A DNA stretch of 64,000 nt from Prorocentrum cordatum (GCA_963575745.1 CAUYUJ010017915.1:740506-804505), one strand, 5' to 3'; counted from the stretch's first letter, positions 50,390 to 61,214 are shown. Numbers and translations are program-made. Notes: generated by a model not told the origin, from the sequence alone.

Positions 50390-51960
50390 GAGCAAGCGAT
50401 CAGTGAATGTTTTGTGGTTTTGGTGGTGTGGGGGTCCTGGATGGGGGGCAACAGTCTACATATATGCAGTTCTTCCTCCAGGGCAGGACGGGGGAGCGAG
50501 CAAGGAGGGATCGGAATAGAAATGAACGTGAATGACACGCCACAGCACGTTACGCCGTCGATTTCGTCTGGGAGCGGGGTGCGTTTCTTCAACGGCGGCG
50601 CGCCGATGCTTTCTCCGCGGCGGCGTGGCATTGAAAATTGATCTCGCCCCCGCGACAGGAGCGAGCGAGTGGGGAACGAGGCGAGTGAGGAACCCAGGAG
50701 CGAGGAAGGCGCGCCCACTTTTGATTTGGCAGGTGATCTCTCGCCCCCAACCCCCGAGCCCCTTCCCAAAAAACTGGCTGCGCAAAAGAGAGGAGGATTG
50801 CGGGGATACATTCCCAGGGGGCTCTTCGAGCACACCCGGTATCGAGGACGGGCGCCCCACCACGGTAATGTCCCGTCCCAGAGGTGGGCCCCAGCTGTTC
50901 CACCCAGTCGAATGCACCACAGATGCAGGGTTTTGGGGTGGCCACGCCCCCATGTTGCACAAGTCGTCGGCCGCCCGATGCGAGAGGTGGCGGGCGGCAG
51001 GCACACGGGCAAGTGGCGCGGCAAGAAGTACATGCCGATCGAGAGGTACACCCGCGGGAGAAGGGAGGCGTCGTCACGATCTTGGATGCCCTCGGGTGGC
51101 AGGATCCGGCGGGCCCAGGACCGGGCTGAATCGCTCCACAGCGCTCTGGAACGCTCCCAGAGCGCTCTTGAGCGCTCTGGAGTGGCCGCGGCGCTCGACA
51201 CGTGTGTCCCTGTCCGGGGTTATCCGGGTCCTGGCTTCGCCTTGCAGGAGCAGAGCGGTGGCCCACGTAAAGCCTTCACGAATCCGCGCGCGTGCCTTTG
51301 GGCCAGAAGGCCAGACTCCAGAGAGTGAGCTCCGCCATGCGCAGGCGCGGACGGCTCGGGGGATGGCGGGGACGGCCCGAGGACCCCGTCTGCACGCGCC
51401 ACGCAGCCGTGCGCGGCCGGGGCCGCCTCGGGCCTCGCGCCAGTGCTGCACGGGCCCTCCTCATAGCCTCTCGGTCGCGAGGGCGCGTCCAGGGTGCCGG
51501 CGGCGCCGCGGCCCAGCGTGGTTTTGGCCAGGCCCACCGCCGTGAAGGAAGGGGGTCCTGACTCGGCTGCACGTAAGACGGGCCCTTCGCCAGAGTGACC
51601 TTTCCTGCGCGGGTCTCGGGGGGGTGCTGTGCGGCCAAGCCCACGCGCGCAGGACGCTACGATGGCGCCGCACGCGACGGGCGGCAAGGCGCGCACCAAA
51701 GGTCACTCTTGCCTAGGGTCCTTCTTACGTGCAGCCGGCAGAGGGAGGAGGGGCTCTGGAGGTCTGTAGCCGTTTCTTCTGCATCAGGGGTCTGCGGTTC
51801 AAAGGTGGGGCCCTGAAGGGTGGGGCCCCGAGGACGTGAGCCTCGAGCGGTGAAGGCTCCACTTGCGATCCGCTTCGTATCCTTCTGGCCCTCCATCCAT
51901 CAGGACCCCTTGTGGAACCTCTGGCAGGGACCCTACCTTGGCCCAGGGACCGTCAGTCGA
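50390..51960. other. No recognised gene; long mixed-composition frames
   Basis: The plus frame 50,669-51,328 (219 codons; starts MGNEASEEPRSEEGAPTFDL) and the overlapping frames on both strands have mixed composition. One piece in a third frame (GKWRGKKYMPIERY, then EKGGVVTILDALGWQDP near 51,010-51,120) looks protein-like, but I recognise nothing and the frames conflict. GAGCGCTCT words at 51,137-51,180 form a small repeat. Confidence 0.35.
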
Positions 51961-51961
51961 A

Positions 51962-52060
51962 GAACCAAAGCGACATAGACATAGATTGTTGACGCCCTGC
52001 GCGGATCACTTGGATCTGCGTTGGGCCCCCCCCCCGGCGGCGCCTCCGCGCGGAGCGCCA
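51962..52060 (+). mobile_element. Foldback family A, copy 5 (left half)
   Basis: GAACCAAAGCGACATAGACA, CTGCGCGGATCACTTGGATC and CCGGCGGCGCCTCCGCGCGG match the left half of the element; the right arm is lost. Confidence 0.65.
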
Positions 52061-52071
52061 CACGTTTCTCG

Positions 52072-52295
52072 GTAGTCCCCAAACGTGGTGGTGACAACAC
52101 CTGGCGGTGAGTCTCGGGCGATTTGGTGTCACCACCCGGTTTGGGGACTCGTGCGGTTTTCCGAGGATGTCCCGGACAATGGTGGGTCCAGGAGTCACAG
52201 AACCCAGTGGTGACCCCGCGTCCCCAAACCCAGCAGTGACCTTTTTGGGGATTCCAGGTCGCCATCTGGTATCCCACCACCCGGTTTGGGGGTGC
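52072..52295. repeat. Two consecutive foldbacks (GTCCCCAAAC / GTTTGGGGAC)
   Basis: GTCCCCAAACGTGGTGGTGA (about 52,075) pairs with TCACCACCCGGTTTGGGGAC (about 52,130). GCGTCCCCAAACCCAGCAGT (about 52,217) pairs with CACCACCCGGTTTGGGGGTG (about 52,276). Confidence 0.75.
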
Positions 52296-52357
52296 CCAAG
52301 TTTCTGCTTCTGCTGCTTGCTCTTCTTCTGGGGTCGGGATGAGGAGCTGGTCCTCAT

Positions 52358-52511
52358 TCAGAAGGGAAAGGAACACACAGACACAATTCATCGTCGAAGC
52401 TATGGGAAAGTATGGGAATTGGGTGGATGACGAAACCCCCGAAAATATGGGAAGATTTGGGAATCCTGTTATTTGTGTGCATTGATTTGTGTGTGTGCCA
52501 GGGCCCCTTCG
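52358..52511 (+). repeat. Family G, copy 2
   Basis: AACACACAGACACAATTCAT, TATGGGAAAGTATGGGAATT, AATCCTGTTATTTGTGTGCA and CAGGGCCCCT are in the same order as in the copy nested at 11,441-11,641. Confidence 0.8.
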
Positions 52512-52698
52512 CTCATAGCAGGGGCCCCGCTGCCCGGGGCCCGTGCCCCCTCGGAGCCCTTTGCTCCGAGCCAGGTACCGGGAGCTGAGGAAGAAGAGCG
52601 GCGCGGGGCTCGGCTCGGCGGGCCGCGCCTCCCCCCTCGGCGGGCGGGTGGCGATTATCGGGGGCGGCCCAAAATTGGGGGGTGAGGACCAGGGTTGC

Positions 52699-52849
52699 GT
52701 CGGGCCTGTCCCTCTAGAGGGGGAATGTTCCAAAATAGTAAAAATAGTCTGCGGACTATTTTTGGACCATGTTTGAGTCTTTGTAGGGTATGTTCTGGGT
52801 ATGTGTGATTGTTCGTGGAAAATCCCCCTGTAGGGGGACACGCCCGACT
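52699..52849 (+). mobile_element. Foldback (MITE-like) family B, copy 3 (best preserved)
   Basis: Left end GTCGGGCCTGTCCCTCTAGA; right end TGTAGGGGGACACGCCCGAC. The TIRs extend to about 30 bp. The interior has a further hairpin, AAAAATAGTC-TGCG-GACTATTTTT. Length about 151 bp. Confidence 0.85.
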
Positions 52850-52904
52850 TACGACTACGGGGGGGGTGGATATCATGGCGGGGGCCACGACGTTTCCCGA
52901 GACT

Positions 52905-53035
52905 TCATGGCGCCCCTTCCTGTTCCATCGCGTCCCTGGCGCCCCCCCGCTGGGCCGCGCACCTGCCGCCGGTCATGGTGTGCCCCCCCCCCCTCTGAGA
53001 CCCCCCCCTCTTGGCCGCTCCCGAGAGATTGGGGG
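52905..53035 (+). repeat. Family F, copy 2
   Basis: TTCATGGCGCC, CCCCCCCGCTGGGCCGCGCA, TGCCGCCGGTCATGGT and CTCTTGGCCGCTCCCGAGA match 9,990-10,120. Confidence 0.75.
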
Positions 53036-53039
53036 TTTG

Positions 53040-53700
53040 GCCCAGCCTGGGGGGGGTGGAGGGAGGCACCTCCTCTGGGACCTTTGGGGCCCCTCTCGGA
53101 TCCAGCAGGGGCCCCACAGGCGCCCTGGGGCGCCCCCCTCGTGGCCTTTCTCTGCACACCTCCTTTGGGCCACCCCCCGATTGCCACCCGCCCGACCTCC
53201 TCCGCCGCTTCTCTCCTCGTCCTCCTCGGACCCCCTCCCCCTCTCCTTGCCCTTGTTCCTGCGCCACGTCCTCCACGCCCCCCGCCTCCAGGATGCAACG
53301 CCTGGAGGTTCTATTCAGCATCGGCGCTGGTACATCCGCGGTCGAATTCTGGCCGAATCTGGCATCATCCCGTTCAAGTCCGGCCTAATCTGGCGCAAGC
53401 CTGAGGTTAACCCGACTTGATCTGGCCCAATGGACTTCCAATCGGGCTCAATGACCTTCCAGGATGTTTTCCCAACCTCATCTGCGCAAGGCAGAAAACG
53501 GGGTCGTCCGCACCGACATTGACGCGCAAGCGTCCCGCGCAAGGTCTCGCGTCAGCACCCTCGTTTCCAATGCAGCGTTCCACGCTGGCGGCCCGCGTAG
53601 GCTCCGGCGTAAGGTCGCCATGTCGTCTCGGGTAAATCCCGTTCCTTCCGCCGCCCATCTGGCGGACGGGCAGAGGGAGAGGGGGGGATGGAGGGTGGGG
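53040..53700. other. No gene seen
   Basis: GC-rich sequence. At 53,350-53,455 AATCTGGC, AAGTCCGGCC and GATCTGGCCCAATGG form a small irregular TCTGGCC repeat. Confidence 0.45.
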
Positions 53701-53709
53701 TTGGTCCGG

Positions 53710-53874
53710 TGACGAGCGAGGGGAAAAGTGAGACGGAGAAGGCCTTCTCAGAAGGCGCTGGGACTTCTCGGAAGCCCTCGCGCCTTCGGATAAGTTTGTT
53801 ATGTGTTTTCTTGGGGAGGCTCAGAAAGCTTCTCAGTGCGCCAGTGGACTTCTTTCCCCCCCTTGCTCGCCGCC
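53710..53874 (+). mobile_element. Foldback family C, copy 3
   Basis: GACGAGCGAGGGGAAAAGTG and AGAAGGCCTTCTCAGAAGGC at left; GGCTCAGAAAGCTTCTCAG and CCCCTTGCTCGCCGCC at right. Confidence 0.8.
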
Positions 53875-54019
53875 GATCCCAGGGAGCTCTGCCGCGGCCC
53901 TGGCGCCAGATCTAGATCCAGCTGGCCCGCCTGCTTCCAGAGATGTCGGACTCTTCTCGGTTCGATTCGATGTCTGTCTCGGTCTCGCCCTAGCTGGGGA
54001 AGAGGCCGGGTGTTGCCAA

Positions 54020-54900
54020 AAGTGCCCCTCTCTTCCTCCTCCGCCTCTTCCGCCTCCTCCTCCTCCTCCTTCTGCTCCTCCTCCTCCTCCATCTCCGCCT
54101 CATCCTCCTCCTCCTCTTCCTCCTCCTTCTCCTCCTCCTCCTCCTCCTCCTCCGCCCTCCTCCTCCTCCTCCTCCTCCTCCTCCTCCTCTTCCTCCTTCT
54201 CCTCCTCCTCCTCCTCCTCCTCCTCCTTCCTCCTCCTCCTTGCTCCCCCATCCCTCCTCCTCCTCCTCCTCCTCCGCCTCCTCCTCTCCTCCCTCTCCTC
54301 CTCCCTCCTCCTCCTCCTCCTCCTCCTCCTCCTCCTCCTCCTTTCCTCCTCCTCCTCCTCCCCTCCTCCTCCTCCTCCTCCTTCTCGCCTCCGCTCCTCC
54401 TCCTCCTCCTCCTCCTCCTCCTCTCCTCCGCCCCCTCCTCCTCCGCCTCCTCCACCTCTGACTCCTCCTCTTCCTCCCTCGCCCCCTCGTCCTCTTCCTC
54501 CTCCTCCTCCTCTCCTCCTCCTCCTCCTCCTCCTCCTCCTCCTCCTCCTCCTCCCTCCCCCCTCCCCCTCCTCCTCCTCCTCCTCCTCCTCCTCCTCCTC
54601 CTCCTCCTCCTCTTCCGCCTCCTCCTCATTATCATCCGCCTCCTCCTCCTCCTCCTCATCCTCTTCCTCCTTCTCTTCCTCCTCCTTCTCTTCCTCCTCC
54701 TCCTTCTCCTCCTTCTCTTCCTCCGCCTCCGCCGTCACCTCCTCCTCCTCCGCCTCCTCCTCCTCCTTCCTCTCCCTTCCTGCTCCTCCTCCTCCGCCTC
54801 CTCCTCCTCCTCCTCCTCCTCCTCCTCCTCCTTCTCTTCTCCTCCTCATTTTCCTCAACCTCCTCCTCCCCCTCCTCCCCCGTCTCCTCCTCCACCTCCT
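54020..54900 (+). repeat. Long TCC array, about 880 bp
   Basis: Pyrimidine-only, open in all three frames on both strands. Source of 431-, 450- and 296-codon artefact frames. Confidence 0.97.
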
Positions 54901-54902
54901 CC

Positions 54903-55082
54903 CTATCATCGTCATCATCATCATCATCATCATCATCATCAGCATCAGCATCAGCATCATCGTCATCGTCATCATCATCATCATCATCACATCACCATCC
55001 TCATCATCACCATCATCATCATCATCCGCATCAACATCATCATCAGCAGCAGCAGCATCAGCATCAGCATCAGCACCACCGT
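54903..55082 (+). repeat. ATC array
   Basis: (ATC)n with AGC and GTC interruptions, directly after the TCC array. Confidence 0.95.
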
Positions 55083-55084
55083 CA

Positions 55085-55520
55085 TGCTCCTCATAAGTTC
55101 ACGGCGATCGTGCTTTCAGGCACTCGTCATTGGCATGCTTGTGTGTCGAGCATGACCAGCAGCCACCCATCTTGTCGGCCCTAGTTTTGGCGCCAAGACC
55201 GCTTCTGGGTACCTTCTATCTTCCTTAGGCGCCAACGCCTTGCTCCACAACATTCACGGCAAAGGGGTCGTTGTCAATTTGCCGATTGATCTTATGATGG
55301 ACGGTAAAATCATTAGTGGATGGTATTGGACTGAGCCCGCTCTTTGGACTCTGACGTCGGGTGGAGGAGCTGGCAATTTCAAGAGCTCCTCCGGGATGAC
55401 TGAGAAGTGACAATGCTTCAACACAGGAGCCAATCTGCTTCAAATCTGATCCCAGCATGGAGTAGCACGTTGCACCAGTATTGAGCGCAACAAGTACGGA
55501 CAACAAACAACACACGAGCA
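55085..55520. other. No gene seen
   Basis: Mid-GC, non-repetitive. The longest frame (minus, 98 codons) has no recognisable feature. Confidence 0.45.
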
Positions 55521-55524
55521 ATTA

Positions 55525-57125
55525 GCCTGGCGAAGTACCCAACCATATGCAGTTGGGAATATCGCAATTATGAATATCATCCTCGCCCGCGCTCCTATGG
55601 GTCCACGAACCGTGCGAGGGGCGTGCCGACATACGTGGCGGGGCACACAACGCGAGCGAAGACTATAGGTCTGTGTGCGAGAGGCTGAGAGCGAGTGAGT
55701 CTGATGGTGGATAAATCTGCGCGCGCGTGAGTCTACGTGCATAAATGCCGACGCCCATGTCGGCACGCCTCTCACGAGGATCGCGCCCGCTTCTTTCCCG
55801 TATTTCTTCTCCCTCTTTGCCCGTGCACGCCCACACAAGGCTGCGGGCGCGGCGCCGCACGGAGTCCCCGCGACGCGCGTTGGTCGCCCCGAAATGGTCC
55901 CGGCGACGCGCGCGGGTCGTCCGCTGCGCAAAGCAGAGAGAACGAGCAGGCTGGCTCCCGCCCGGGATGCGCGGCCCGAAAACGGTTTCAACACATCGAA
56001 TACGACGCAAAACTTCCGAAAATCGGAAGTCGCTGCCACGCGAACTCCGCCAGTGGGCCGCCGGCCGCCATGCGAGTTCCGCCACGGAGACCTTAGGTGA
56101 AGCTCCCTGTGGGGCCACGAAACGCTGTACTGGGTGGTGGGTGACGCATGCGGGCGGCCCCACTGGGGCCTTGGGTGGAGCCCCCTATGGGGCCACGGAG
56201 CGCTGTAGTGGGTGGTGGATGACGCATGCGGGCGGTCCCACGGGGGCCTTGGGTGGAGCCCTCTATGGGGCGACGAAGCGCTGTACTGGGTGGTCGCTGA
56301 CGCATGCAGGCGGTCCCACTGGAGCCTACGGTGGAGCTCCCTACGGGGCCACGAAACGCTGCGCTGGGTGGTGGATGACGCACGCGGGCGGTCCCACTGG
56401 GGCTTTGGGTGGAACTCTCGATGGGACCACGAAGTGTTGTACAAGGTGGTGGATGACGCACGTGGGCGGTCCAATTGAGGCTTTCGGTGGACTTCCCCAT
56501 AGGGTCACGAAGCGTTGTACTGGGTGGTGGATGACGCATGCGGGGGCCACGAAACGCTGCACTGGGTGGTGGATGACGCACGCGGGCGGTCCCACTGGGG
56601 CCTCGGGTGGAACCCTTTATGGGGCCACGAAGTGTTGTATTGGGCGGTGGATGACGCATGCGGGCGGTCCCACGGGGGCCTCCCTATTAGGCCACGAAGC
56701 GCTGTACTGGGTGGTGGATGACGCATGCGGGCGTTCCCTGTGGGGCCTTCGGTGGAACCCCCTATGGGGCCACGAAGCGCTGTACTGGGTGGTGGGTGAC
56801 GCATGCTGGCGGTCCCATTGGGTTTGGGGTGGAGCCCTCTATGGGGTCACGAAGCGCTGCACTGGGTTGGGTGGTGGATGACGCATGCGGGCGGTCCCAG
56901 AAGAGCCTTCGGAGGAGTTCCGTATGGGCCACGAATGTTAGGTTGGGTGGTGGATGGCGCACGCGGGCGGTCCCACTGGAGCCGTCGGTGGAGCTCCGTA
57001 TGGGGCTACGAAGCGCTGTACTGGGTGGGCGAAGCGCAGGGAGGAGGGGGAGGAGGAGGAGACAAGGAGGAGGAGGGACGCGGGGCGTTGTCCCCTCGAA
57101 TCGAGGACCCAACACCACAGGATGG
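55525..57125 (+). repeat. 78-bp tandem array (core 56,095-57,040) with conserved flanks
   Basis: Left flank: AGCCTGGCGAAGTACCCAAC..TATGCAGTTG (related to 45.1 kb). Right flank: GGGTGGGCGAAGCGCAGGGA and GAGGACCCAACACCACAGGA (shared with 50.0-50.1 kb). Between 56,175 and 56,487 the GTGGAG landmark repeats at exactly 78 bp (56,175, 56,253, 56,331, 56,409, 56,487), after which two units are shortened and the spacing breaks. A unit reads GGCCACGAAGCGCTGTACTG, GGTGGTGGATGACGCATGCG, GGCGGTCCCACTGGGGCCTT. Confidence 0.92.
55745..56881 (+). other. 378-codon open frame through the 78-bp array
   Basis: The array part translates as repeats of 26 residues, WWMTHAGGPTGALGGAPYGA then TKRCTG. The minus strand is open too (55,440-56,474 and 56,093-56,659). 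There is no signal peptide or homologous protein I know. The frame shifts phase inside the array near 56,690 without a stop, which is expected if openness is due only to the unit lacking stops. I do not call it a gene. Confidence 0.3.
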
Positions 57126-57471
57126 TTGGGAAACATTTATTTGGGAAGCTCTCCGCCACGATTCGATTACGGCTACGATACAGCAAGATGTTGGCTTGCA
57201 GGGTGGAGGCCCTGGATGAGATAGACCGGGAGGCACGCAGTGTTGTTCGCACATGTGGTCACACGCACGCTCTCGCAACAGGCGGGCGTGTGCGGATTTA
57301 TGGAGCACGCGTTCACCGCCCGACCACTTGACGGGAAGAGCTCGCCTTCCTCCTCGCTCCCTTCCTCTGGTTTGGCACCGTTCGGACGCGTGCACTCGTT
57401 TCTTCGGCGGGGGCCATCGAGAAGCAGTTCGGGTCTCCTGCGCGCACGGATCTGACAAGTGCACGGACAAT

Positions 57472-57660
57472 GTTAAGGGAATGAACAATCACATACACAT
57501 GATAACCCGGAGATCCACGCAAAGTTCTCGGATCGGCGCTGGGGTCCTTTGGCGGCGCCTCCGGCGCTGCCCCTGGCGCGCTCCGCGCGCCAGGGAGGGG
57601 GGTCCAGCGCGGATCCGAGAAATCGCGCGGGTCCTCCGAGTTTTCATTGATTTGTTTAAG
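57472..57660 (+). mobile_element. Foldback family A, copy 6 (full length)
   Basis: Left end AAGGGAATGAACAATCACAT; stems CCGGAGATCCACGC and GCGCGGGTCCTCCG; core GGCGGCGCCTCCGGCGCTGC and CGCGCGCCAGGGAGGGGGGT. Length about 189 bp. The right end ATTGATTTGTTTAAG has drifted from TCGTTCCCC. No coding sequence recognised on either side. Confidence 0.8.
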
Positions 57661-57944
57661 GTATTGCGAAGACCTTACGGCCGACCCTGAGAACGACGAA
57701 GATGAAAACGAGGGGGGGGCAGAGGAGGAGGATGGGTGGGAGGTGGAGGAAGGGTGGAGGAGGTTGATAAGGGAGGAGGAGAGGGGGGAAGGATGTGGAG
57801 GAGAAGCAGGAAGAACCCTCCGAGTTGTTCGGTGATATGTTTAGGTTACTGTTTCGTTTCCCTGGATGGACGCCCGAGCGCTGGCGAGCGGGTCCTCGTC
57901 CCAGTGGGCCGCCGTGCTCCCCCCAAAAAATAAGGGCTCCCACG

Positions 57945-58407
57945 AGGGCGCGAAGTTATTCGCGCTTCGCGGTCCCCGTTCCTTCTCCCCCTCCTCCTCG
58001 TCCTCCTGTTCTCCCAGTGGGAGGGCGGCGCGAGAGCGCGAAGTTATTCGCGCTTCGCGCAGCGCGAAGCGCGAAGTTGGGAGCCCTTGCAAAAAGCGCG
58101 GTGCCCCGGGCGCGGCGCGGGGCGGCGGCCCCCGAGCGCGCGCCGAGGCCGCCTGCGCTACCTCAGCAGGCGGGCGGCGCTGGGCGGCGGCCTCTGCGAC
58201 GGGCGGCAGCGCCTCGCTGCGAGAGGGAAGAGCGACGGCGAGCCAAGGGCGCCCTCGAGGGCGCGAAGTTGTTCGCGCTTCGCGCTTCGCGGTTCGGCTC
58301 CGATTCCTCCTCACCCTCCACTTCTCCCCTCGGAGGCGGCGCGAGAGCGCGAAGTTGTTAGCACTGCGCGCTGCGCGCAGCGCGAAGCGCGAAGTTGGGA
58401 GCCCTTG
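57945..58407 (+). repeat. GCGCGAAGTT..CGCGC palindrome cluster in a ~310-bp duplication
   Basis: GCGCGAAGTTATTCGCGCTT (57,950 and 58,036) and GCGCGAAGTTGTTCGCGCTT (58,260) recur. GGCGGCGCGAGAGCGCGAAG ... GCGAAGTTGGGAGCCCTTG occurs at 58,022-58,087 and 58,334-58,405. Confidence 0.85.
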
Positions 58408-58435
58408 GCGAGCCCTGTGGGGAAGTTTCGGGTCC

Positions 58436-58945
58436 GAGGCTCGAGGTTTTCAAGGACGTCGGCGTCGTTTCTCGGCGGTTCTCCCGCCTCGGGGGAGCGC
58501 TCCGGCAGCAGGCCCGCATCGTCCCGAACGGCCACCGGGGAGCCGAGCTAGAACCGAATAACCAGCAGGCGTCCGAGAAGGGACGGGCCTTCTCAGAAGG
58601 CTCGGAAGCCCCCCGGCCTCCTGAGCAGTTTCCCGAGCCTTCCCCGAAGACACGACAACCTTCTGGGAAACCGCGAGGGTTTGTGAGAAGTCTCGCCGCC
58701 TTCTGAGGGGGCCTTCTCCCTCTCACTTCCCCCCCTCGGTCGCCGCCGAGAAGAACACAGAGGGACCATGACCAATATGTCGTAGGATCCAGTCGATGCC
58801 GTCCTTGATCGTGGTCCATGTCGGCCATCGCCGATTCGCGGAGATGATCCACGAGATGGCGATGACTAAGATCAGCGGTGACCAAGGTTGACACGACGTT
58901 TCTGCGTTTAGTCTGGGTCATGGTCTCCGTTGTCTTCCCCTCCAT
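58436..58945 (+). repeat. Modules D, C and I side by side
   Basis: Family D copy 5 (58,436-58,548; ATCGTCCCGAACGGCCACCG), family C copy 4 (58,563-58,747; GGGCCTTCTCAGAAGGCTCG ... CCCCCCCTCGGTCGCCGCC) and family I copy 2 (58,770-58,945; GCCGATTCGCGGAGATGATC) follow each other with gaps of about 20 bp. Elsewhere in the window these modules occur alone or in other orders. Confidence 0.7.
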
Positions 58946-59227
58946 CCTTGCGTGAGTTTCGACCCCGACCCGAACCGCCAGGTCGGTTCTGAGGGTCGCC
59001 ACGGCGGTCGCGGCGGCCACACATCGGAGCAAGGCGTTTGTTAAGGAGTGACCTGCCCTTCCAGGCCCACCACTCTGCGATGTAGACGCGTCCCATCATT
59101 CGTTCTATAGCGAAAGTTGTCAATGTCTGCCCAGCATGCGCAGTCATCCTTCTTTGGTTAGGGGTCGAACATCACGCAACCAAAGCCGTCACCGAGGGGG
59201 AGTGGCAGGATCGCCATTGAGGTGGGG

Positions 59228-59331
59228 AAGGCTCGGGTTTCGGTAGCTGCGTTCGAGGTTCAACGTTTTCGTCGGTTTTCGGCGGGCCTCCGGGGTGCCC
59301 AGATAGTCCCGAACGGCCAACGGAGGCCAGA
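59228..59331 (+). repeat. Family D, copy 6 (shortened)
   Basis: GGTTTTCG at left and GGGGTGCCCAGATAGTCCCG then AACGGCCAACGGAGG at right; the middle (CAGCTGCGCTTCGCC) is missing. Confidence 0.6.
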
Positions 59332-59663
59332 ATTATGACCCTCACCAGTCGAATCCGAGGCCCAGCCCCCGCCCTCGAAGATTTAGGAGTATCTTGCCAC
59401 ATCGACGTCCAGGTCGCCTCTCGATTCGGATGCAGTGCACCTTGTGGTTGTATCTGCCCGCCTCTTGTTTTTCTTTCGCAAGCCCCAGGTGCTGTTGCGA
59501 GTGGGCGTCTTAGCAGTTCGACCAAGTGGGGCGTCGGATAGAATGACCGCCGCTGTGCGCATTCATCTTTCAGGGCCACGCGGCGGAGGGTCGACGAAGG
59601 TTTCGTCTGAATGAACAACGGGCAGGGAGAACGACATCGAAAGTTCCAACAACTAATTATATG

Positions 59664-59825
59664 ATCGAGGGGTTCGAACCGGTAGTGACCCCCCCCCCTT
59701 TTCATGATGAGCTGGGGGGGGGGGGGAGGGGTTCGAACCGGTAGTGCCCCCCCCGGTTTTCCGGAGGGGGGGGGGGGGGGGAGGGGCTCGAACCGGTAGT
59801 GACCCCCCCCCGTTTTCCGCCAGCA
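59664..59825 (+). repeat. Three tandem units with GGTTCGAACCGGTAGTG and long G/C runs
   Basis: GAGGGGTTCGAACCGGTAGT begins near 59,668 and 59,736, and GAGGGGCTCGAACCGGTAGT near 59,782. Each is followed by a run of 8-10 C, a CGTTTTCC-like piece and, in two units, a run of 12-16 G. Confidence 0.9.
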
Positions 59826-59854
59826 GCGGTAGAACACGCTCTTTCCTATATGTC

Positions 59855-59940
59855 GAACTCGACTTTCTGCACGCCGATGTCGCCGATGCATCGGCGCAGC
59901 GGCGCGATCCTCTGAGCGCATCCATTCGGACACCATGCGG
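59855..59940 (+). repeat. Family E, copy 4 (right part)
   Basis: CGACTTTCTGCACGCCGATG, TCGCCGATGCATCGGCG and GCGGCGCGATCCTC match the right two thirds of the other E copies. Confidence 0.65.
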
Positions 59941-60084
59941 GCGGCCTCGAGACCTGGGTCCCCAGCTCTCCGACGACATGATCTGTGCAAACCCTGTGAT
60001 GTTCCTCGATGTTGACCCCCCAAGGGCCATCGAGGCAGGATCGCCATGAGGGAAAGGGGTCAGACGAAATGGGTTCGAACGATG

Positions 60085-61000
<916 letters not shown>

Positions 61001-61214
61001 GGAGAGTTGGAGGAAGAGGAGAGAAGGATGAGGAGGCGGCCACGGCTGCTCTTCCTCCTCCCGCTCTCCAAGCCCAGAGGTGGACGGACCCGTCGCCGCC
61101 TCGCGGGGAGTCTGGCCGCGGCAAGCAGAACCACTTCCATCTGCTGGACCGCTACATCCGGAGAATCGACTCCGTGGTGCCAGAGGACGGGTGTTGATGA
61201 CGAAGAACGCTGAT

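Noticed and set aside
50669-51328. 219-codon frame as a gene
   Set aside because: Three overlapping frames on each strand are equally open, no domain is recognisable, and a more protein-like piece (51,010-51,120) lies in another frame.
53801-55155. Open frames of 431-450 codons rich in Ser, Leu and Pro
   Set aside because: They are translations of the TCC and ATC arrays, open in all frames on both strands; no start context or domain.
59668-59800. tRNA gene suggested by GGTTCGAACC
   Set aside because: The B-box-like word occurs three times in a tandem repeat, without acceptor stem, D-arm or anticodon arm around it.
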